Below, piece after piece: positions 1 to 12,000 of a DNA stretch of 64,000 nt; within the stretch, counting starts at the first letter, position 1; the number at the start of each line of letters is the position of its first letter. A program made the position numbers and the translations under genes. A model generated the notes under the pieces. The model saw only the letters and a program-made list of their open reading frames with translations, did not search any database and was not told the DNA's origin. Source of the DNA: Patiria miniata (lineage: Eukaryota; Echinodermata; Asteroidea; Valvatida; Asterinidae); assembly GCF_015706575.1 (NCBI RefSeq), contig NW_024037076.1, positions 186,001 to 250,000 on the forward strand, written 5' to 3'.

Positions 1-394
1 AACCAAGAAAAGCATTCATGTTCTTGTAGTCTGGTTCCCTGACCCCACTTAAGATGTAACAGAGAATTTATAGACTTTGGAGAATTGTAAGATCAGAGAG
101 TCAGTCTAGTAGGCTTGCACCCCTTCACAGTTGTGTAATCCATTGCAAAGAAAACACAAAATAACTAATTATGAAAAATTAGGAGCAGTTTTGGAAAAAA
201 GCCAGTTTTCTCCAACGCTGGTCAGCCGACCAGCATTGGAAAAATACCATTTTTCTTGAAAATGTCAGCACACCAGGAGCCACGATTTTACAGGATGCTT
301 TAGACTGTCAATCCCTAACGATCCAGCAAGGTATTTTGTGATAATTTGATCATTTCGTTTTGTAATGTTTGCAAATGTTGTATCTTCCCTTTAA
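1..394. mobile_element. MITE family B, cut by the window edge
   Basis: Matches the element at 9083-9604 and 41344-41794. The right end reads TGCAAATGTTGTATCTTCCC then TTTAAAG. It has the family's internal perfect palindrome core around 215-240 (CCAACGCTGGTCAGCCGACC). Non-autonomous; no open frame. Confidence 0.8.
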
Positions 395-1358
395 AGCACC
401 ACTCCAGTTGCTTTACAAAGCAACTATCATATGTACAGTGATAGAATAGAATTGTCTATCTACAGTACGTTAACAATAAACAAGAGGCAAAAAGCGCAGT
501 ACGGGATTGTAATGCGACGATGTTACGGAATCAGCTAAGCACTGTTGATATATCGATATTTCTCAATTATTCTATATTATTTTTATATCAATATCGTCGA
601 AGCGCAGTACGCGATTGTAATGCGACGATGTTACGGAATCAGCTAAGCACTGTTGATATATCGATATTTCTCAATTCTATATTATTTTTATATCAATATC
701 GTCGATAGCAAATTGTTTAATCATATTGAAATATCGACATTTTTGATAATGAGGAATGATATGGAGAAAATTGTAAATTCCTTAAATCATCGTCAAAAGA
801 AATCTCCTGTTTGTGCTTTTACTTTGTGTTTAACGTTTGCTTTATAATGAAATCAAACTCGGCGGCAACTTGTGCTTGTGACTCGAACAAAAACATCGCG
901 AAATGCCAAGTGGCGTCGCTTCGTGTTCCACAGTCGCTGCAATTCGCGGTCTCCCAAGTGTAAAACCTCAAAAGAAACTGCCTATTCCGGACAAACTCTC
1001 AGTGCTGACTGCTGAGATTTGTTCAATATGCTCCAGAGAAAGCCATGGAAAATTGGGACTTTTCATCAAAGTGTCATCTTTATGGTCTTTAACCTCTACA
1101 TGGGATAATCATATCTAATATTCACGATATTGAAAATTCTGATATTGACAGTGCTTAGAATCAACCAATGAACGGTGAGGAAGATTACACAAAAGTTTGC
1201 TTGAAGATAACGCTTTAAAAAAAAAATGTTTTCCCTTATATCCCAATGTCCAGATTGCCTTGCAACGTTTAAAGTGCCGGAGACCATACAATATTACCTC
1301 TTCTTCTCCGGGCAAGGTAAAACCCCTGTGCACCATCGGTAGTTTGTTTTTTAACCCC
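395..1358. other. Upstream DNA with a 115-bp local duplication
   Basis: Two direct copies of a segment of about 110 bases (about 495-600 and 601-713) read GCGCAGTACG(G/C)GATTGTAATG and include TGTTGATATATCGATATTTC. I see no exon or promoter here; if the BRD4 transcript starts further left this is intron. Confidence 0.5.
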
Positions 1359-1755
1359 AACCTTCCAAAATCCTCTTTGCAAAATGGAGGATTTTGCAGG
1401 ATTGAGGCTACATGGCAAAAGTGTGTTGCTGATTTCGGAGGATGCACTATGTCAAGGTCTTGGGCCGGACTTTGTGGTGTTTATGCTCAGCTGTGCATAA
1501 TTTTAGGCCTATATTATACTTCAAATACTCCGCACTGCTCCAGGATGTCACTGGCTCTGCCTCAACGTATTGATAGTGATTGCTGGAGGATTTTGCAGGA
1601 TTGCGGCAGTGGTCACCCCTCCAAGGACCACATTCAAGAAATAACGGATGTTTTTTGGAGGATTGAGGCTGTATGCAATTTTTACATGGAGGCAGTTGGA
1701 GGATTTTGCAGGATTGAGGTTGCATCCTAGCAAAAATGCCTAAAAGGGTTGCAGA
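1359..1755. mobile_element. Terminal-repeat element family C1
   Basis: Begins TTAACCCCAACCTTCC and contains many copies, in both orientations, of GGAGGATTTTGCAGGATTGA. The same roughly 390-bp element recurs at 3110-3540 and 15776-16175 and as a short piece at 20529-20646. No coding frame. Confidence 0.75.
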
Positions 1756-2547
1756 CCTCAAAAAAAAAAAAAAAAGAGCTTTTTTGTTTCAATAAAACAC
1801 AGTCATGAGATTTTTCGTAGACTTTTGTCTGAAATCAGATTTTTTTGTATCTGAGAGAAAGACATTATAGTATAGAGAAAAAAAATCATGTTTCAGAGGG
1901 GGAAAAAATCATTGGAAAAAGAACTCTGTGTTGCAAAAATTGTTTTTGGAAACTCGTTGAAAAAAATATTGAGGGAATTCAAAATTTCTTATGAGTCCGT
2001 TTATACAGCCAATGTGCTCTTTTTCACCAGGGTGAAATCTTACCAATGGTGTACAGGGGCTTTAAGTTTTAATCAAAATAATCCTGCATTTTGTTCATTT
2101 CCACGTGGCTGAATGACCTGTCATGAAATTGTCGTAGCAATTTTCATGCACTGTTCAGGCTGCATAGCATTCTTCCAAACGCACTTGTATTTTGGGCCAA
2201 ATACACTGCACAAAAATAATCACAACTGGTTCCCTTATTTAGAATATAACTGGCATGTTTTAGACGTTTACAGACTACACCAACACAATTTTAAGCCAGT
2301 CCCATCTAAAAAAAAAAGAACAACACCAAAATGTCTGCTTATAAACAACTTTTTTTTGGGGGGGGGGGTATTTTCCCATAAAGAATACAGTTTCATTCCT
2401 TGTGTACACAAAGTTACTTAAAAGCCTAGACGGCCACACATAGCTCTTGTTGAAGTTCCGTTCCGTGTGCAGAACGTCACAGACTTGAAAAATGTGCCAG
2501 TTTACCAAAAGGCAGTCCATTCAGAAATTGTCCCCTTTTTTGTCCTT

Positions 2548-2769
2548 AACCTAAGCAAATCCATCAAAATCCATTCCCATATGTTGTTGATTTTGGTAGG
2601 CAAGCAATGAGTCCCAAGTCCATCAAAATCCACCTACATGTATAGTAGTGTTAGTGGTGGATTTCAGCCGATTTGGCCCCAAAGCATTACGTGAAGCAGG
2701 GTCAGTGATGGATTTTGGCGGACTTGGTCCAGTACTTGTAAAAGACACGAGGTGGTTGGGGTTAAATTA
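2548..2769. mobile_element. Short terminal-repeat element, family C type
   Basis: Starts TTAACCTAAGC and ends GGTTGGGGTTAA, with AAATCCATCAAAATCC subrepeats between. It lies just before BRD4 exon 1. Ends resemble the other C elements while the internal motif differs. Confidence 0.55.
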
Positions 2770-2862
2770 TGGTAGATCACATGATGACCTGTGTATTTTT
2801 GGTGTTTTTTTTGTACATTTACACGTGCAAATGTTGATGTTTGTTTCGCTTGCTCCGTTCAG

Positions 2863-3007
2863 GGCCGCATTTCACCCGAGTTCAGTGAATGTCCCCGCGG
2901 AAAGTGGACACTCGATTCAGGACCAGGACACGACGCAGACTACGACAAACGCATCTCAACAGCCGACTCAACTGAGCGAGGATTTCACCGCCATGAAAGC
3001 AGACATG
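2863..3007 (+). CDS. BRD4: BRD4 exon 1 in window, N-terminal Gln/Thr-rich segment
   Basis: Preceded by a pyrimidine-rich acceptor ending CAG and followed by the donor GTTAGT. The exon carries one leading base, then 48 codons ending in phase 0, which joins in frame to the first bromodomain exon. It reads as a low-complexity Ser/Thr/Gln segment ending [10 protein letters not shown], the usual kind of sequence before bromodomain 1 of BET proteins. An ATG at 2993 is the only in-frame Met before the exon's last codon and would give a protein about 43 residues shorter. The open frame upstream and the acceptor suggest an earlier exon. I found no convincing one in 1-2862. Confidence 0.68.
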
Positions 3008-6000
3008 GTTAGTACCTGGGTGTGTCTAGCACGTCCACTGCTTACAAATTGTTGACTTGTCATGACTTGTGATTCATGACAATGAACTCGACTGCAATGC
3101 TGAAATCTGAAACCTAACCACCTAGGCCTTTTTGGCTAGGAACCATCCTGAATCCTTCAAAATTGCCATTGTGTGAAAATTGGATTCATCCTCAATCCTC
3201 ACAAATCATCCGTTATTTCTTGAGTTTGTTCAGTGGAGGGGTGACCACTGCCTCAATCTTTCGAAGTGTTCCAACGGTAACTGTAATGGGTCGAGGCAGT
3301 GCAAATGATATCCAGAAGCAGTTAGGATAATTTAAAGTATAATATAGGCCTAAAGTTATGCTTTGCTAAGCGAAAACAACACACGGTGCAGCCTTAGACC
3401 GCAACATAATGGGTCCTTGGAAAAAGCAACTCATGGGCAACCCTAACGCTCCTCAATCCTCCAAAAGCAACCGGGCAATTTTGGACGATTGACACTGTAT
3501 CCAGTTTTAACATGGCGGCAATCACAGGATTTTATTTCCTAGCTAAAATTTGCTTAAAGCTACAGTCCATCATTTGTAATTTGTGCATTTTGTTCGTTCG
3601 AAGCAACAAGAGAGTTCAAAATCTAATAAAGGATACTGAGCAACTAACCTAATGAGGTTTCAGCTAAGCTTCAGCTGTACATTCCGAGAAAAACAACATT
3701 CTTAGATCTCAATTTCAAATCAAAAGTTACTGAATCATGTTTTGAATTGTTTTGAATTGCAGCTATACGCGACGTTGCGCACTGATCCGACGAATTACAC
3801 GGTGCTTCTTAAGAATCACCGTTGGAAATGCCTTCTTTCGTTGATTACTTCAAAATGACAGCTTCCCAGAAAGAATAACTTCACAGGGAGTTTAGTTCCC
3901 TTACTATCTTTCAAGCAAGTTTGTTTTTCAACAATAATTACGCCAGTTACTTTTCGGAAGGCTGCAAATGATGGACTCTAGCTTTAAGCAGTTGGAGGGT
4001 ATTACAGCTGTAAATATAAGAAAATGTCCCATTTATAAATGAAAATAAGAAAGAGAAGCAACCTTTTGAATTCTTTGTCCCATGCCAGCCTCAGGCCAGC
4101 CAGACGGACTCTGCCTCCCAGGCCCAGCAGGTCAAGCGGGCAGGCGGCAGAATGACCAACCAGCTACAGTACCTACAGAAGACTGTCATGAAAGCCCTCT
4201 GGAAGCACCAGTTTGCCTGGCCGTTCCACGTGCCGGTCGATCCCACGAAGCTCAGCTTGCCGGTAAGACCATTTTCTCCTTGCTCAACACCCCTTCCCCC
4301 ACCCTGAGTAACTGCTGGACGAGAATTTCAGCATTATGAAACGAAGCGCAATGTCTTATGGCCTTGCCCATTATCCCTGCCAGTGTCTGAACAGTCACAG
4401 ACAGTCAAAAAATCAATCCTCTTCCCCTGCTGTGCCTCTCACCAACAGTCATCATATGTGATCCCGCTCCACAAAAATGAGTCTGTTGTGGCAAAACTGA
4501 AATTTTGAGTTAACTACATTAATAAAATGGGAATGAAGTAAGCTTTCATTTCAAGCAAGCGCTGTGACTAGTCAAATTCAGTCGACCAACCATGAACAGG
4601 CAAGTGGTAGGCACAGCTGGCTTTGTCAATCACCTACAGTCAAAGCATAGCTGCATCAAGTTACATAAACCGTCACAGCCAGTCAATCTTGCTTTATGTA
4701 ACTGGGAGTTCTTAACAGTTGAAAACAGTCACTTGACATATTTTGACTGAAAGGGCAGTCTTGCACAGAATGTATGTTTGCGTAGGAGGGTTAAAAGATT
4801 CAACGACTAGAGTTATTCTGTGATTTTTTTCCGCGCAAGTCCTCGGACAACATTGAGTACACAGTATTCATAAAATATGTCAGTGAAGGGCAAAAACTCC
4901 AATACTTGACCTTGTCCCCTTCAGCACTTTTACTAGAAAGTATCCTGAATCCGCCAAAATGCACCAAATTTGTCATGCGGAAAAATGTTGGTGTCCTGAG
5001 TACACACCAAACACTTAGCCAAGGATTGAGATCCTGAATCCATCAAAGTCCCTCAACTGCTCAATGTGGAGGTATCCTGAATCCATCAAAATCCTGCAGT
5101 ACCGCTAGGCTTACTGTCCTGAATCCATCAAAATCCCCCAACTTTTCAATATGGAGGTATCCTGAATCAGCCAAAATCCTCCAAAACAGGGGTGTGGATT
5201 TTGATGGATTCACGTACGTTAGGGTTAAATTGCATCTCCCAACAAAAAAAAATCTTTTTAACAACCCCATCTCTGATTGGGAACCCTTTGAATCTGTTGT
5301 CTCGTTAGGATTACTTCAAGATCATCAAGCATCCCATGGACCTGGGTACGATCAAGAAGAAACTGGAGAGCAATAGCTACTACAGCGCTAAGGATTGCAT
5401 CTCAGACTTCAACCTGATGTTCACCAACTGCTACGTCTACAACAAGCCTGGAGAGGTGAGTGTGTGGCATAAAGTAGCGTCCTTGCCTTCTGAAACTTGG
5501 CACTTGGTTATTTCTGATTTGGTAGTGAAAGGTAGCGTCCATCATTTGTAATTGGTGCATTATGTTCCTTTGAAGCAACAAAAGTGCTCAAAATCTAAAG
5601 GAGGGTGCTGAGCAAATAACCTGATGAAGTTTCAGCTCAGTGAATGCTGTATATTCCGAGAAAACAATATTCTAGGATTTCGATTTCAAATCAAAAGTTA
5701 CTGAGTCATGTTTTGAAATCAGCCTGAATTCGGCATCTGAGACACGTTCTCACTAAGCTGATTGCAGCTACGCGATGTCGCGCACTAAACAAATGAATTA
5801 TAGCAACTGCGCGCGTGTGCTTCGTGTCAACGCTCGTGCGCGCTTCGCCGCATAAAAAAAAGAAAACGAACTAACAGAAATTTCCAATGATGCGTCTTTA
5901 GACGCATCGTTGGAAAGGCTTTCTTTCATTGATTTCTTCAAAACGACAGCTTGCCAGAAAGAATAATTTCACAGGGAGTTTATTCCCATTACTATCTTTA

Positions 6001-9000
6001 AACCAAGTATGTTTTTCAACAATATTTACGTCAGTTTTTGGATAGCTGCAAATGATGGACTGTACCTTTAATAAACTATTCATTTTGCGATACTTAGTTT
6101 CTGCTTTTCTGTGATGATGTCATAACCTTACCTACTCTGCCATTACAAGATGATGCAAACATACCATCAAATCTGAGAAAAGCATACATTTAATCAGATA
6201 GCGTGTTAAAAAAGTAGAGCAAAGAAATTGACTGGAGCGGGGTTTGAACCTGCGACCTCCGGATTGCCGATCTGGTGCTGTACCAACTGAGCTATCCAGC
6301 CCTAGGTTGGCGGTTCCCCAATCGGACAATATCTTTGCTCAAGGGGTGCTATCAAGAAGCCACCTCTGACTTCTGAACCGTTAAAGCTATAGTCCATCAT
6401 TTGTAATTAGTGCATTTTGTTCGTTTGAAGCAACAAAAGTGTTCAAAATCCAATAAAGGATACTGAGCAACTAACCTGATGAAGTTTCAGCTAAGCTTCA
6501 GCTGTACATTCCGAGAAAAACAGCATTCTAAGATCTCAATTTCAAATCAAAAGTTACTGAATCATGTTTTGAATTGCAGCCATACGCGACGTCGTGCACT
6601 GATCCGACGAATTACAACAACCGCGCGCGCATGTGCGTCGTTCCAATACTTGTGCGCGCTGCGCTGAATAACAAAACGAACTACTAATTTAAATTTTCCT
6701 ACGGTGCTTCTTAAGAATCACCGTTGGAAATGCCTTCTTTCGTTGATTACTTCAAAATGACAGCTTCCCAGAAAGAATAATTTCACAGGGAGTTTAGTTC
6801 CCTTACTATCTTTCAACCAAGTTTGTTTTTCAACAATAATTACGCCAGTTACTTTTCGGATGGCTGCAAATGATGGACTATAGCTTTAAAAAAACAGTCT
6901 ATTGATTGATTTTGACTGCTGTGATGGCGCAGCGTTATTTGCCAGCCAGAGAGGGATGGTTTTTAAGCCTCTCTTTGTTGTTCCCGTCGACAGGATGTTG
7001 TACTGATGGGCCAGGCCTTGGAGAAGCTCTTCCTAACCAAAGTGGCCCAGATGCCTCAAGAGGAGGTAGAGCTGCCGCCCCCGAGCAAGCCGGGGGCCGG
7101 AGACGACGCTGCGGCGGGGGGAAAGAAAGGCAAACGGGGGCGCGGCAGAGGTGCACCTCCAAGTGAGTCTCAAGTTAACCCTTTCCTTACCATGGGCGAC
7201 TTTTGTCGACCAGAAGTACCCCCCTGCTGGTTCCCATGGGCGACTTTAGTCGACCAGGAAACCACACACAAAACACCCTCAATACAGATATATTCACTAC
7301 TTTTCAGAAAGGTGGCATGTTGATATGTTTGGCCGCCCATACATCAACCACATACCATCTGAAAGAGTGTTTTCGGATCGTCCTAATGGTGTAGTTTATT
7401 CATAGTGTTACAAAATTGAGAAAAGTGCTTTAGAAGTATCTGAACACAATTTGAGGTATGGAGTGCCATCCGGTAATGTGGTGAAATGGCTTGCAATTTG
7501 ATAAATGGGATCAAACGAACAAGAAAGCATAACTTTCGCATATCTGCACATATGGACTTCATATTAACATCACATAAAAGAGTAAGCTTCATGGAACAAT
7601 CTTTACACACAACACCTATGATTTAAATCACTCTATGGCAGTGAAAATCTGGATTGAAAAAAGTGAGTTTTGGACTTGTGGTCATTTTGTTCACACTCTA
7701 GTGATTTCCGCATGACTGAGCAAACAATTTGGTCCTGGGGAGAGCCAAGTCAATAAACAATGTGGTAATGAAAGGGTTAATAGTATTTATTGGTTGGTAA
7801 TGAAACCAAGGATTCCTTACAACAAAAAGATCACACTGCTGTAGCTTAAAAGCCTGAAGAACTATCGACAAATACCAAAATGTGCGCCTCGTCTTTAAGA
7901 ATTGACACCACCTAATTCTGGTCTCCAGATTCCACTGTAGAGCAGGGTTCCCATCCTGCTTGGAAATCAGGGGAAAGTTTGAATATGAGTTTCCGTATTT
8001 CCAGTCTGGGAAAACTCGGGGGGTTTGAAAAGGAAAGGTTTTTCGCCAGTTTGGCGAATGTGCCTCTTGTGCTGTGTGTCCAAGTGCCATTGACTGAGTG
8101 GATGGATGGCTGTAAGGGGGAAGGGAGGTTATCGTTTGTCATCACGCTGCTTGAGTTATATCAATGTTTTCGTTGGTTTCCTGCGACCAAATCTTTAGCT
8201 TGGTTATTAAAGTGTGAATATTTCTCAAGGAATGTTGGAAATTGCTCAGGGAAATATCAGGTGGAAAACTCCCGAATTTTGTTCTCTTAACCCTAACCCC
8301 CTAGGCCCTTGTTGCTTACAACCATCCTCAATCCTCCAAAATTTTGCAACTCCGCCTAAATTTTTCAAAAATGTCAGACAGTCCTGCCTCAAAATGCATT
8401 CATCCTCAATCCTCCAAAATCCTCCTCATCCCAAAACTTTGCACTCGTGTTTAAATGAAGGATAACCAACGCCAAATCCTTCAAAATCATCAGACAGTCC
8501 TGCCTCAAAATGCATTCATCCTCAATCCTCCAAAATCCTCTTGTGCTTCAATCACCATTCATCCTCAATCCTCCAAAATCCTCATGTGCTTCAATCACCA
8601 TTCATCCTCAATCCTCCAGAATCCTCATTTGATTCAATCACCATTCATCCTCAATCCTCTAGAATCCTCCAAAACCGCCAGGAGGATTTTGGAGGAGTGA
8701 GGTGGGTTAGGGTTAAAGTGCTGGGAATCCTGGCTTTAATCGTTCTCTAAATGTTCGCCTCACAGGAGCAGCGGCAGCTGCCGCAGCAGCGGCCGTCACC
8801 CCCTCCGCCCATCTTGCCGAGAACAACCACACCCCAGCCCCGACGCCGACGAAGAGACAAACGCCCCCCGTTACCCGGCCGGCGGCCCCTACCTCAAGAC
8901 CGACCCCCAACACCAGGCCGACGCCCAACACCAGGCCCACGCCGGCGCGGCCGGCCCCGCCGGCTATCCCTGCCCAGCAGCAGGCACCTGCTGTAGAGGT

Positions 9001-12000
9001 CGTATTACCACCCCCTCCTGTCCATCCCAGCGGCAAGGGACAGATGTCGTCGCCGCCTCCAGGAGTCTCCAAAGTAAGACGCTTAAAGGGAAAATACAAC
9101 ATTTGCAAACATCAAAAAATAAAACTACCAAATCATTTTGAAATATCTTTCTGGACTGTTAGTGAATGACAGTGTAAAGCATCCTGTAAAATCATGGCAC
9201 CTCGTATACTGTCATTTTCAAGAAAAGTGGTATTTTTGTATCAATTTCCAACGCTGGTCGGCCGACCAGCGTTGGAAAAAAACTGGCTTTTTTTCAAATA
9301 CTGGCCCCAATTGACCATCGCACTTGTTTGCAATCGATTACACACCTATGAACGGGTACAAGCCAGCTAGACTGGTTCCCTGACCTTACAATTCCCCAAT
9401 GTATGTAAACTGCTCTGTTTCTTCTTATATGGAGTCAGGGAACCAGACTACAGGAAAATGATTGTTTTTCTTGGTTTTTAAAGCATTTTCGAACCCAAAA
9501 CCTCAAAAAGGTCGGTGTAACTATAATTGCTATATATTTCCAACCACCCAATTCCATCCATTTCTGAAAATTACAGCAAAAGCGAATGATGTATATTCCC
9601 TTTAAAACCCTAACCCGAATCAGGGTCTTTTGTCTAAAAACCATAACCAACACAACAACGTGCAACAGTTGTGATAGGTTTGCTAAGCCTAACGAGATAC
9701 AACTCGTCCAACATTTCAAGCTGCCTCAGAGTCTGGGTTGCCAGCTTTAGGTGTTGCCACAGTTTCTAGTATTAGGTAGCGTTAATGCCAGCCTTTTCAG
9801 ATTAGCCTCATTTTTAAATTCATTTTTGTTCTTGATTTGAATAGGCACAGTCTCGTATTGTTTTACATAGGGCTTTATGTCCAGATGTAATCGGAAAAAC
9901 AAAAGGTTTTGTGTTTCTGTATGAAGTTGAATTGGAATAGTAAAGGTGCCTCAGCAATTTTAACCGAAAAAAACAAAAATGCTTTGATGACTTTCGACTA
10001 AGAGGACAAAAAAACGGACCTCATGGGCATGGGCCTTAGTCCCCTCAGGACGATGATATAAACCCTTTTCACATGAGGTAAAAGGAATACTGTCCGTGGT
10101 ATAATGACAACTGCACTTTTCCTGGTTTGCTAGTTGACTCGGCTGTGGACTGGACATCTAAAAACAAATGCTTGAAGATTAACACATACAATCATTATTA
10201 AATTAGTAACCTGCATTTAGTCATTTAGGATATGGTTTTGTTTTTGATTTGTTTTACTAGTTTTTGTTTTGGTGTTATTTTTGTCCGTTTGCTCTTATTA
10301 AGTCACAAGTCGTACACCTTGAGGTATATAAATTCAGTTTACTATGTTATGTGATGGATTTTAGTGAGCGGAATGTAATGGGTTTGAGTATGTCCCCAGG
10401 AATCTTGTTCAAACCTCGTGTTGTTAGCTCTCAGACAGACCCCAGTAGACGGTGCATATTAAAATCATATCTGGAAGACAAAAATTAAAGTATTGTCTCA
10501 ACAATTCACTCGCTCTCAACCTCTCCAGGTCAGAAAAGGCGTGAAGCGGAAAGCCGACACCACCACCCCCAGCACCACCCCGGGTCCCCCGAGCGTCCTG
10601 CTCAACTCCTTCTCCCAGCTGGACGGCCCCAAGCCCAACAAGATTGCCACGCGACGGGAGAGCGGCCGGCAGATCAAGCCCCCCAAGCGGGAACTGCCCG
10701 ACGAGGAGGCGCAACACCAGAGGGGCAAGAAGTCCAAACTCTCCGTCCAGCTACGGCACTGCCATGGCATCTTGAAGGAGATGCTCTCCAAGAAACATGC
10801 TGTGAGTCTTGCCGCTAAATTTCTTTCAATCAAATATGATAAATGAGTCGTAGAGTTTGCATGGTGCACATTATCAGTTGATGGGAGGTTTGCGGTAACA
10901 CCATGTGAATGATCTCTCTTAGTGAGTTGTGTGGTTCTGAGAAGTACCTGTTGGTTTAACTCGATTACGAACAGTATGCTCTGCTCGTCATGAGCAGAGC
11001 ATACTGTTTGAAACGTCGAATTAACCAACTGGTTCTTCTCAGAACCACACAACTCACTAAGAGAGATCACTCACATAGTGCTACTGCGAACCTCCCATTA
11101 AACCCCCTGCTGTTTAAAAGGTCACAAACGGTGTAAGTTTCCTTCCACTTCCCCTGCTATACTTTTAACACACCAATGGTCACTTGACCGATTTCGACCC
11201 AATTAACCCTTACTCTCTGAGGGTAGTTTACTGCATGTCAGTTGGTTATGCCAATGCCCTCCAGCTGCAGTTTATTGGCAGATAGTTTCATTTAACAGTG
11301 AAGGCTCCAATTGGCAGGAGTTGGAGGCCCTGGAGGGTGCCTGATACTGACCAGCTGGGGCACTCACTTTGTTATCAGAGGACTCTCATTGTTCTCTGTG
11401 GCATGTATTGGAGTGCCTGTCCAGTTACCCTTGAAATGACATGGCAGATATTGGAGGGCCATGCAAAAAACATAGGAGATTTTCTTGAGGCACATATTGG
11501 CATGCGTTGGAGGGTCTAGTAGGGTAAGGGTTAATGTGCATTAATGTTGTGCATTGGGTTGGGTGTACCATGCCAAACTGACCTTAAACATCATAAATAT
11601 AAACCGAAACTGATCTAAACTTCCCAAATTAGACCCGACCCAACAAATTCAAGGAAAAATCAACCGAACCGACACGGTAAAAAAAGCCTGAATATCTGGC
11701 TTGGGAAACTGTGTCTGTTTTTTGTGCCTGAACTTACCCGCGTCGGGGGGAAATCATCGTCTCCCACTACAGAAAACAAAAAATATTAATTTGACCAAGA
11801 AAAAAAACGGACCTCATGGGCATGGGCCTTAGTCCCCTCAGGACGATGATAGAAACCCTTTTCACATGAGGTAAAAGGAATACTGTCCGTGGTGTAATGA
11901 CAACTGCACTTTTCCTGGGTTGCTAGTTGACTTGGCTGTGGACTGGACATCTAAAACAAATGTTTGTTGATTAACGCATGCAATTTCGTTGAAAAATCAC

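Noticed and set aside
1197-1730. 177-residue plus-strand frame
   Set aside because: It covers a terminal-repeat element with GGAGGATTTTGCAGG subrepeats; no domain or conserved sequence.
6230-6301. Functional tRNA-Ala gene on the minus strand
   Set aside because: Cloverleaf is possible, but base 33 is C, the anticodon would be GGC and three stems have mismatches; related sequences at 35738 and 41258 are clearly SINE heads.
7151-7162. Alternative donor GTGCAC for exon 4
   Set aside because: Weaker donor than GTGAGT at 7163, and the phase of the longer exon joins exon 5 as Arg-Ala8.
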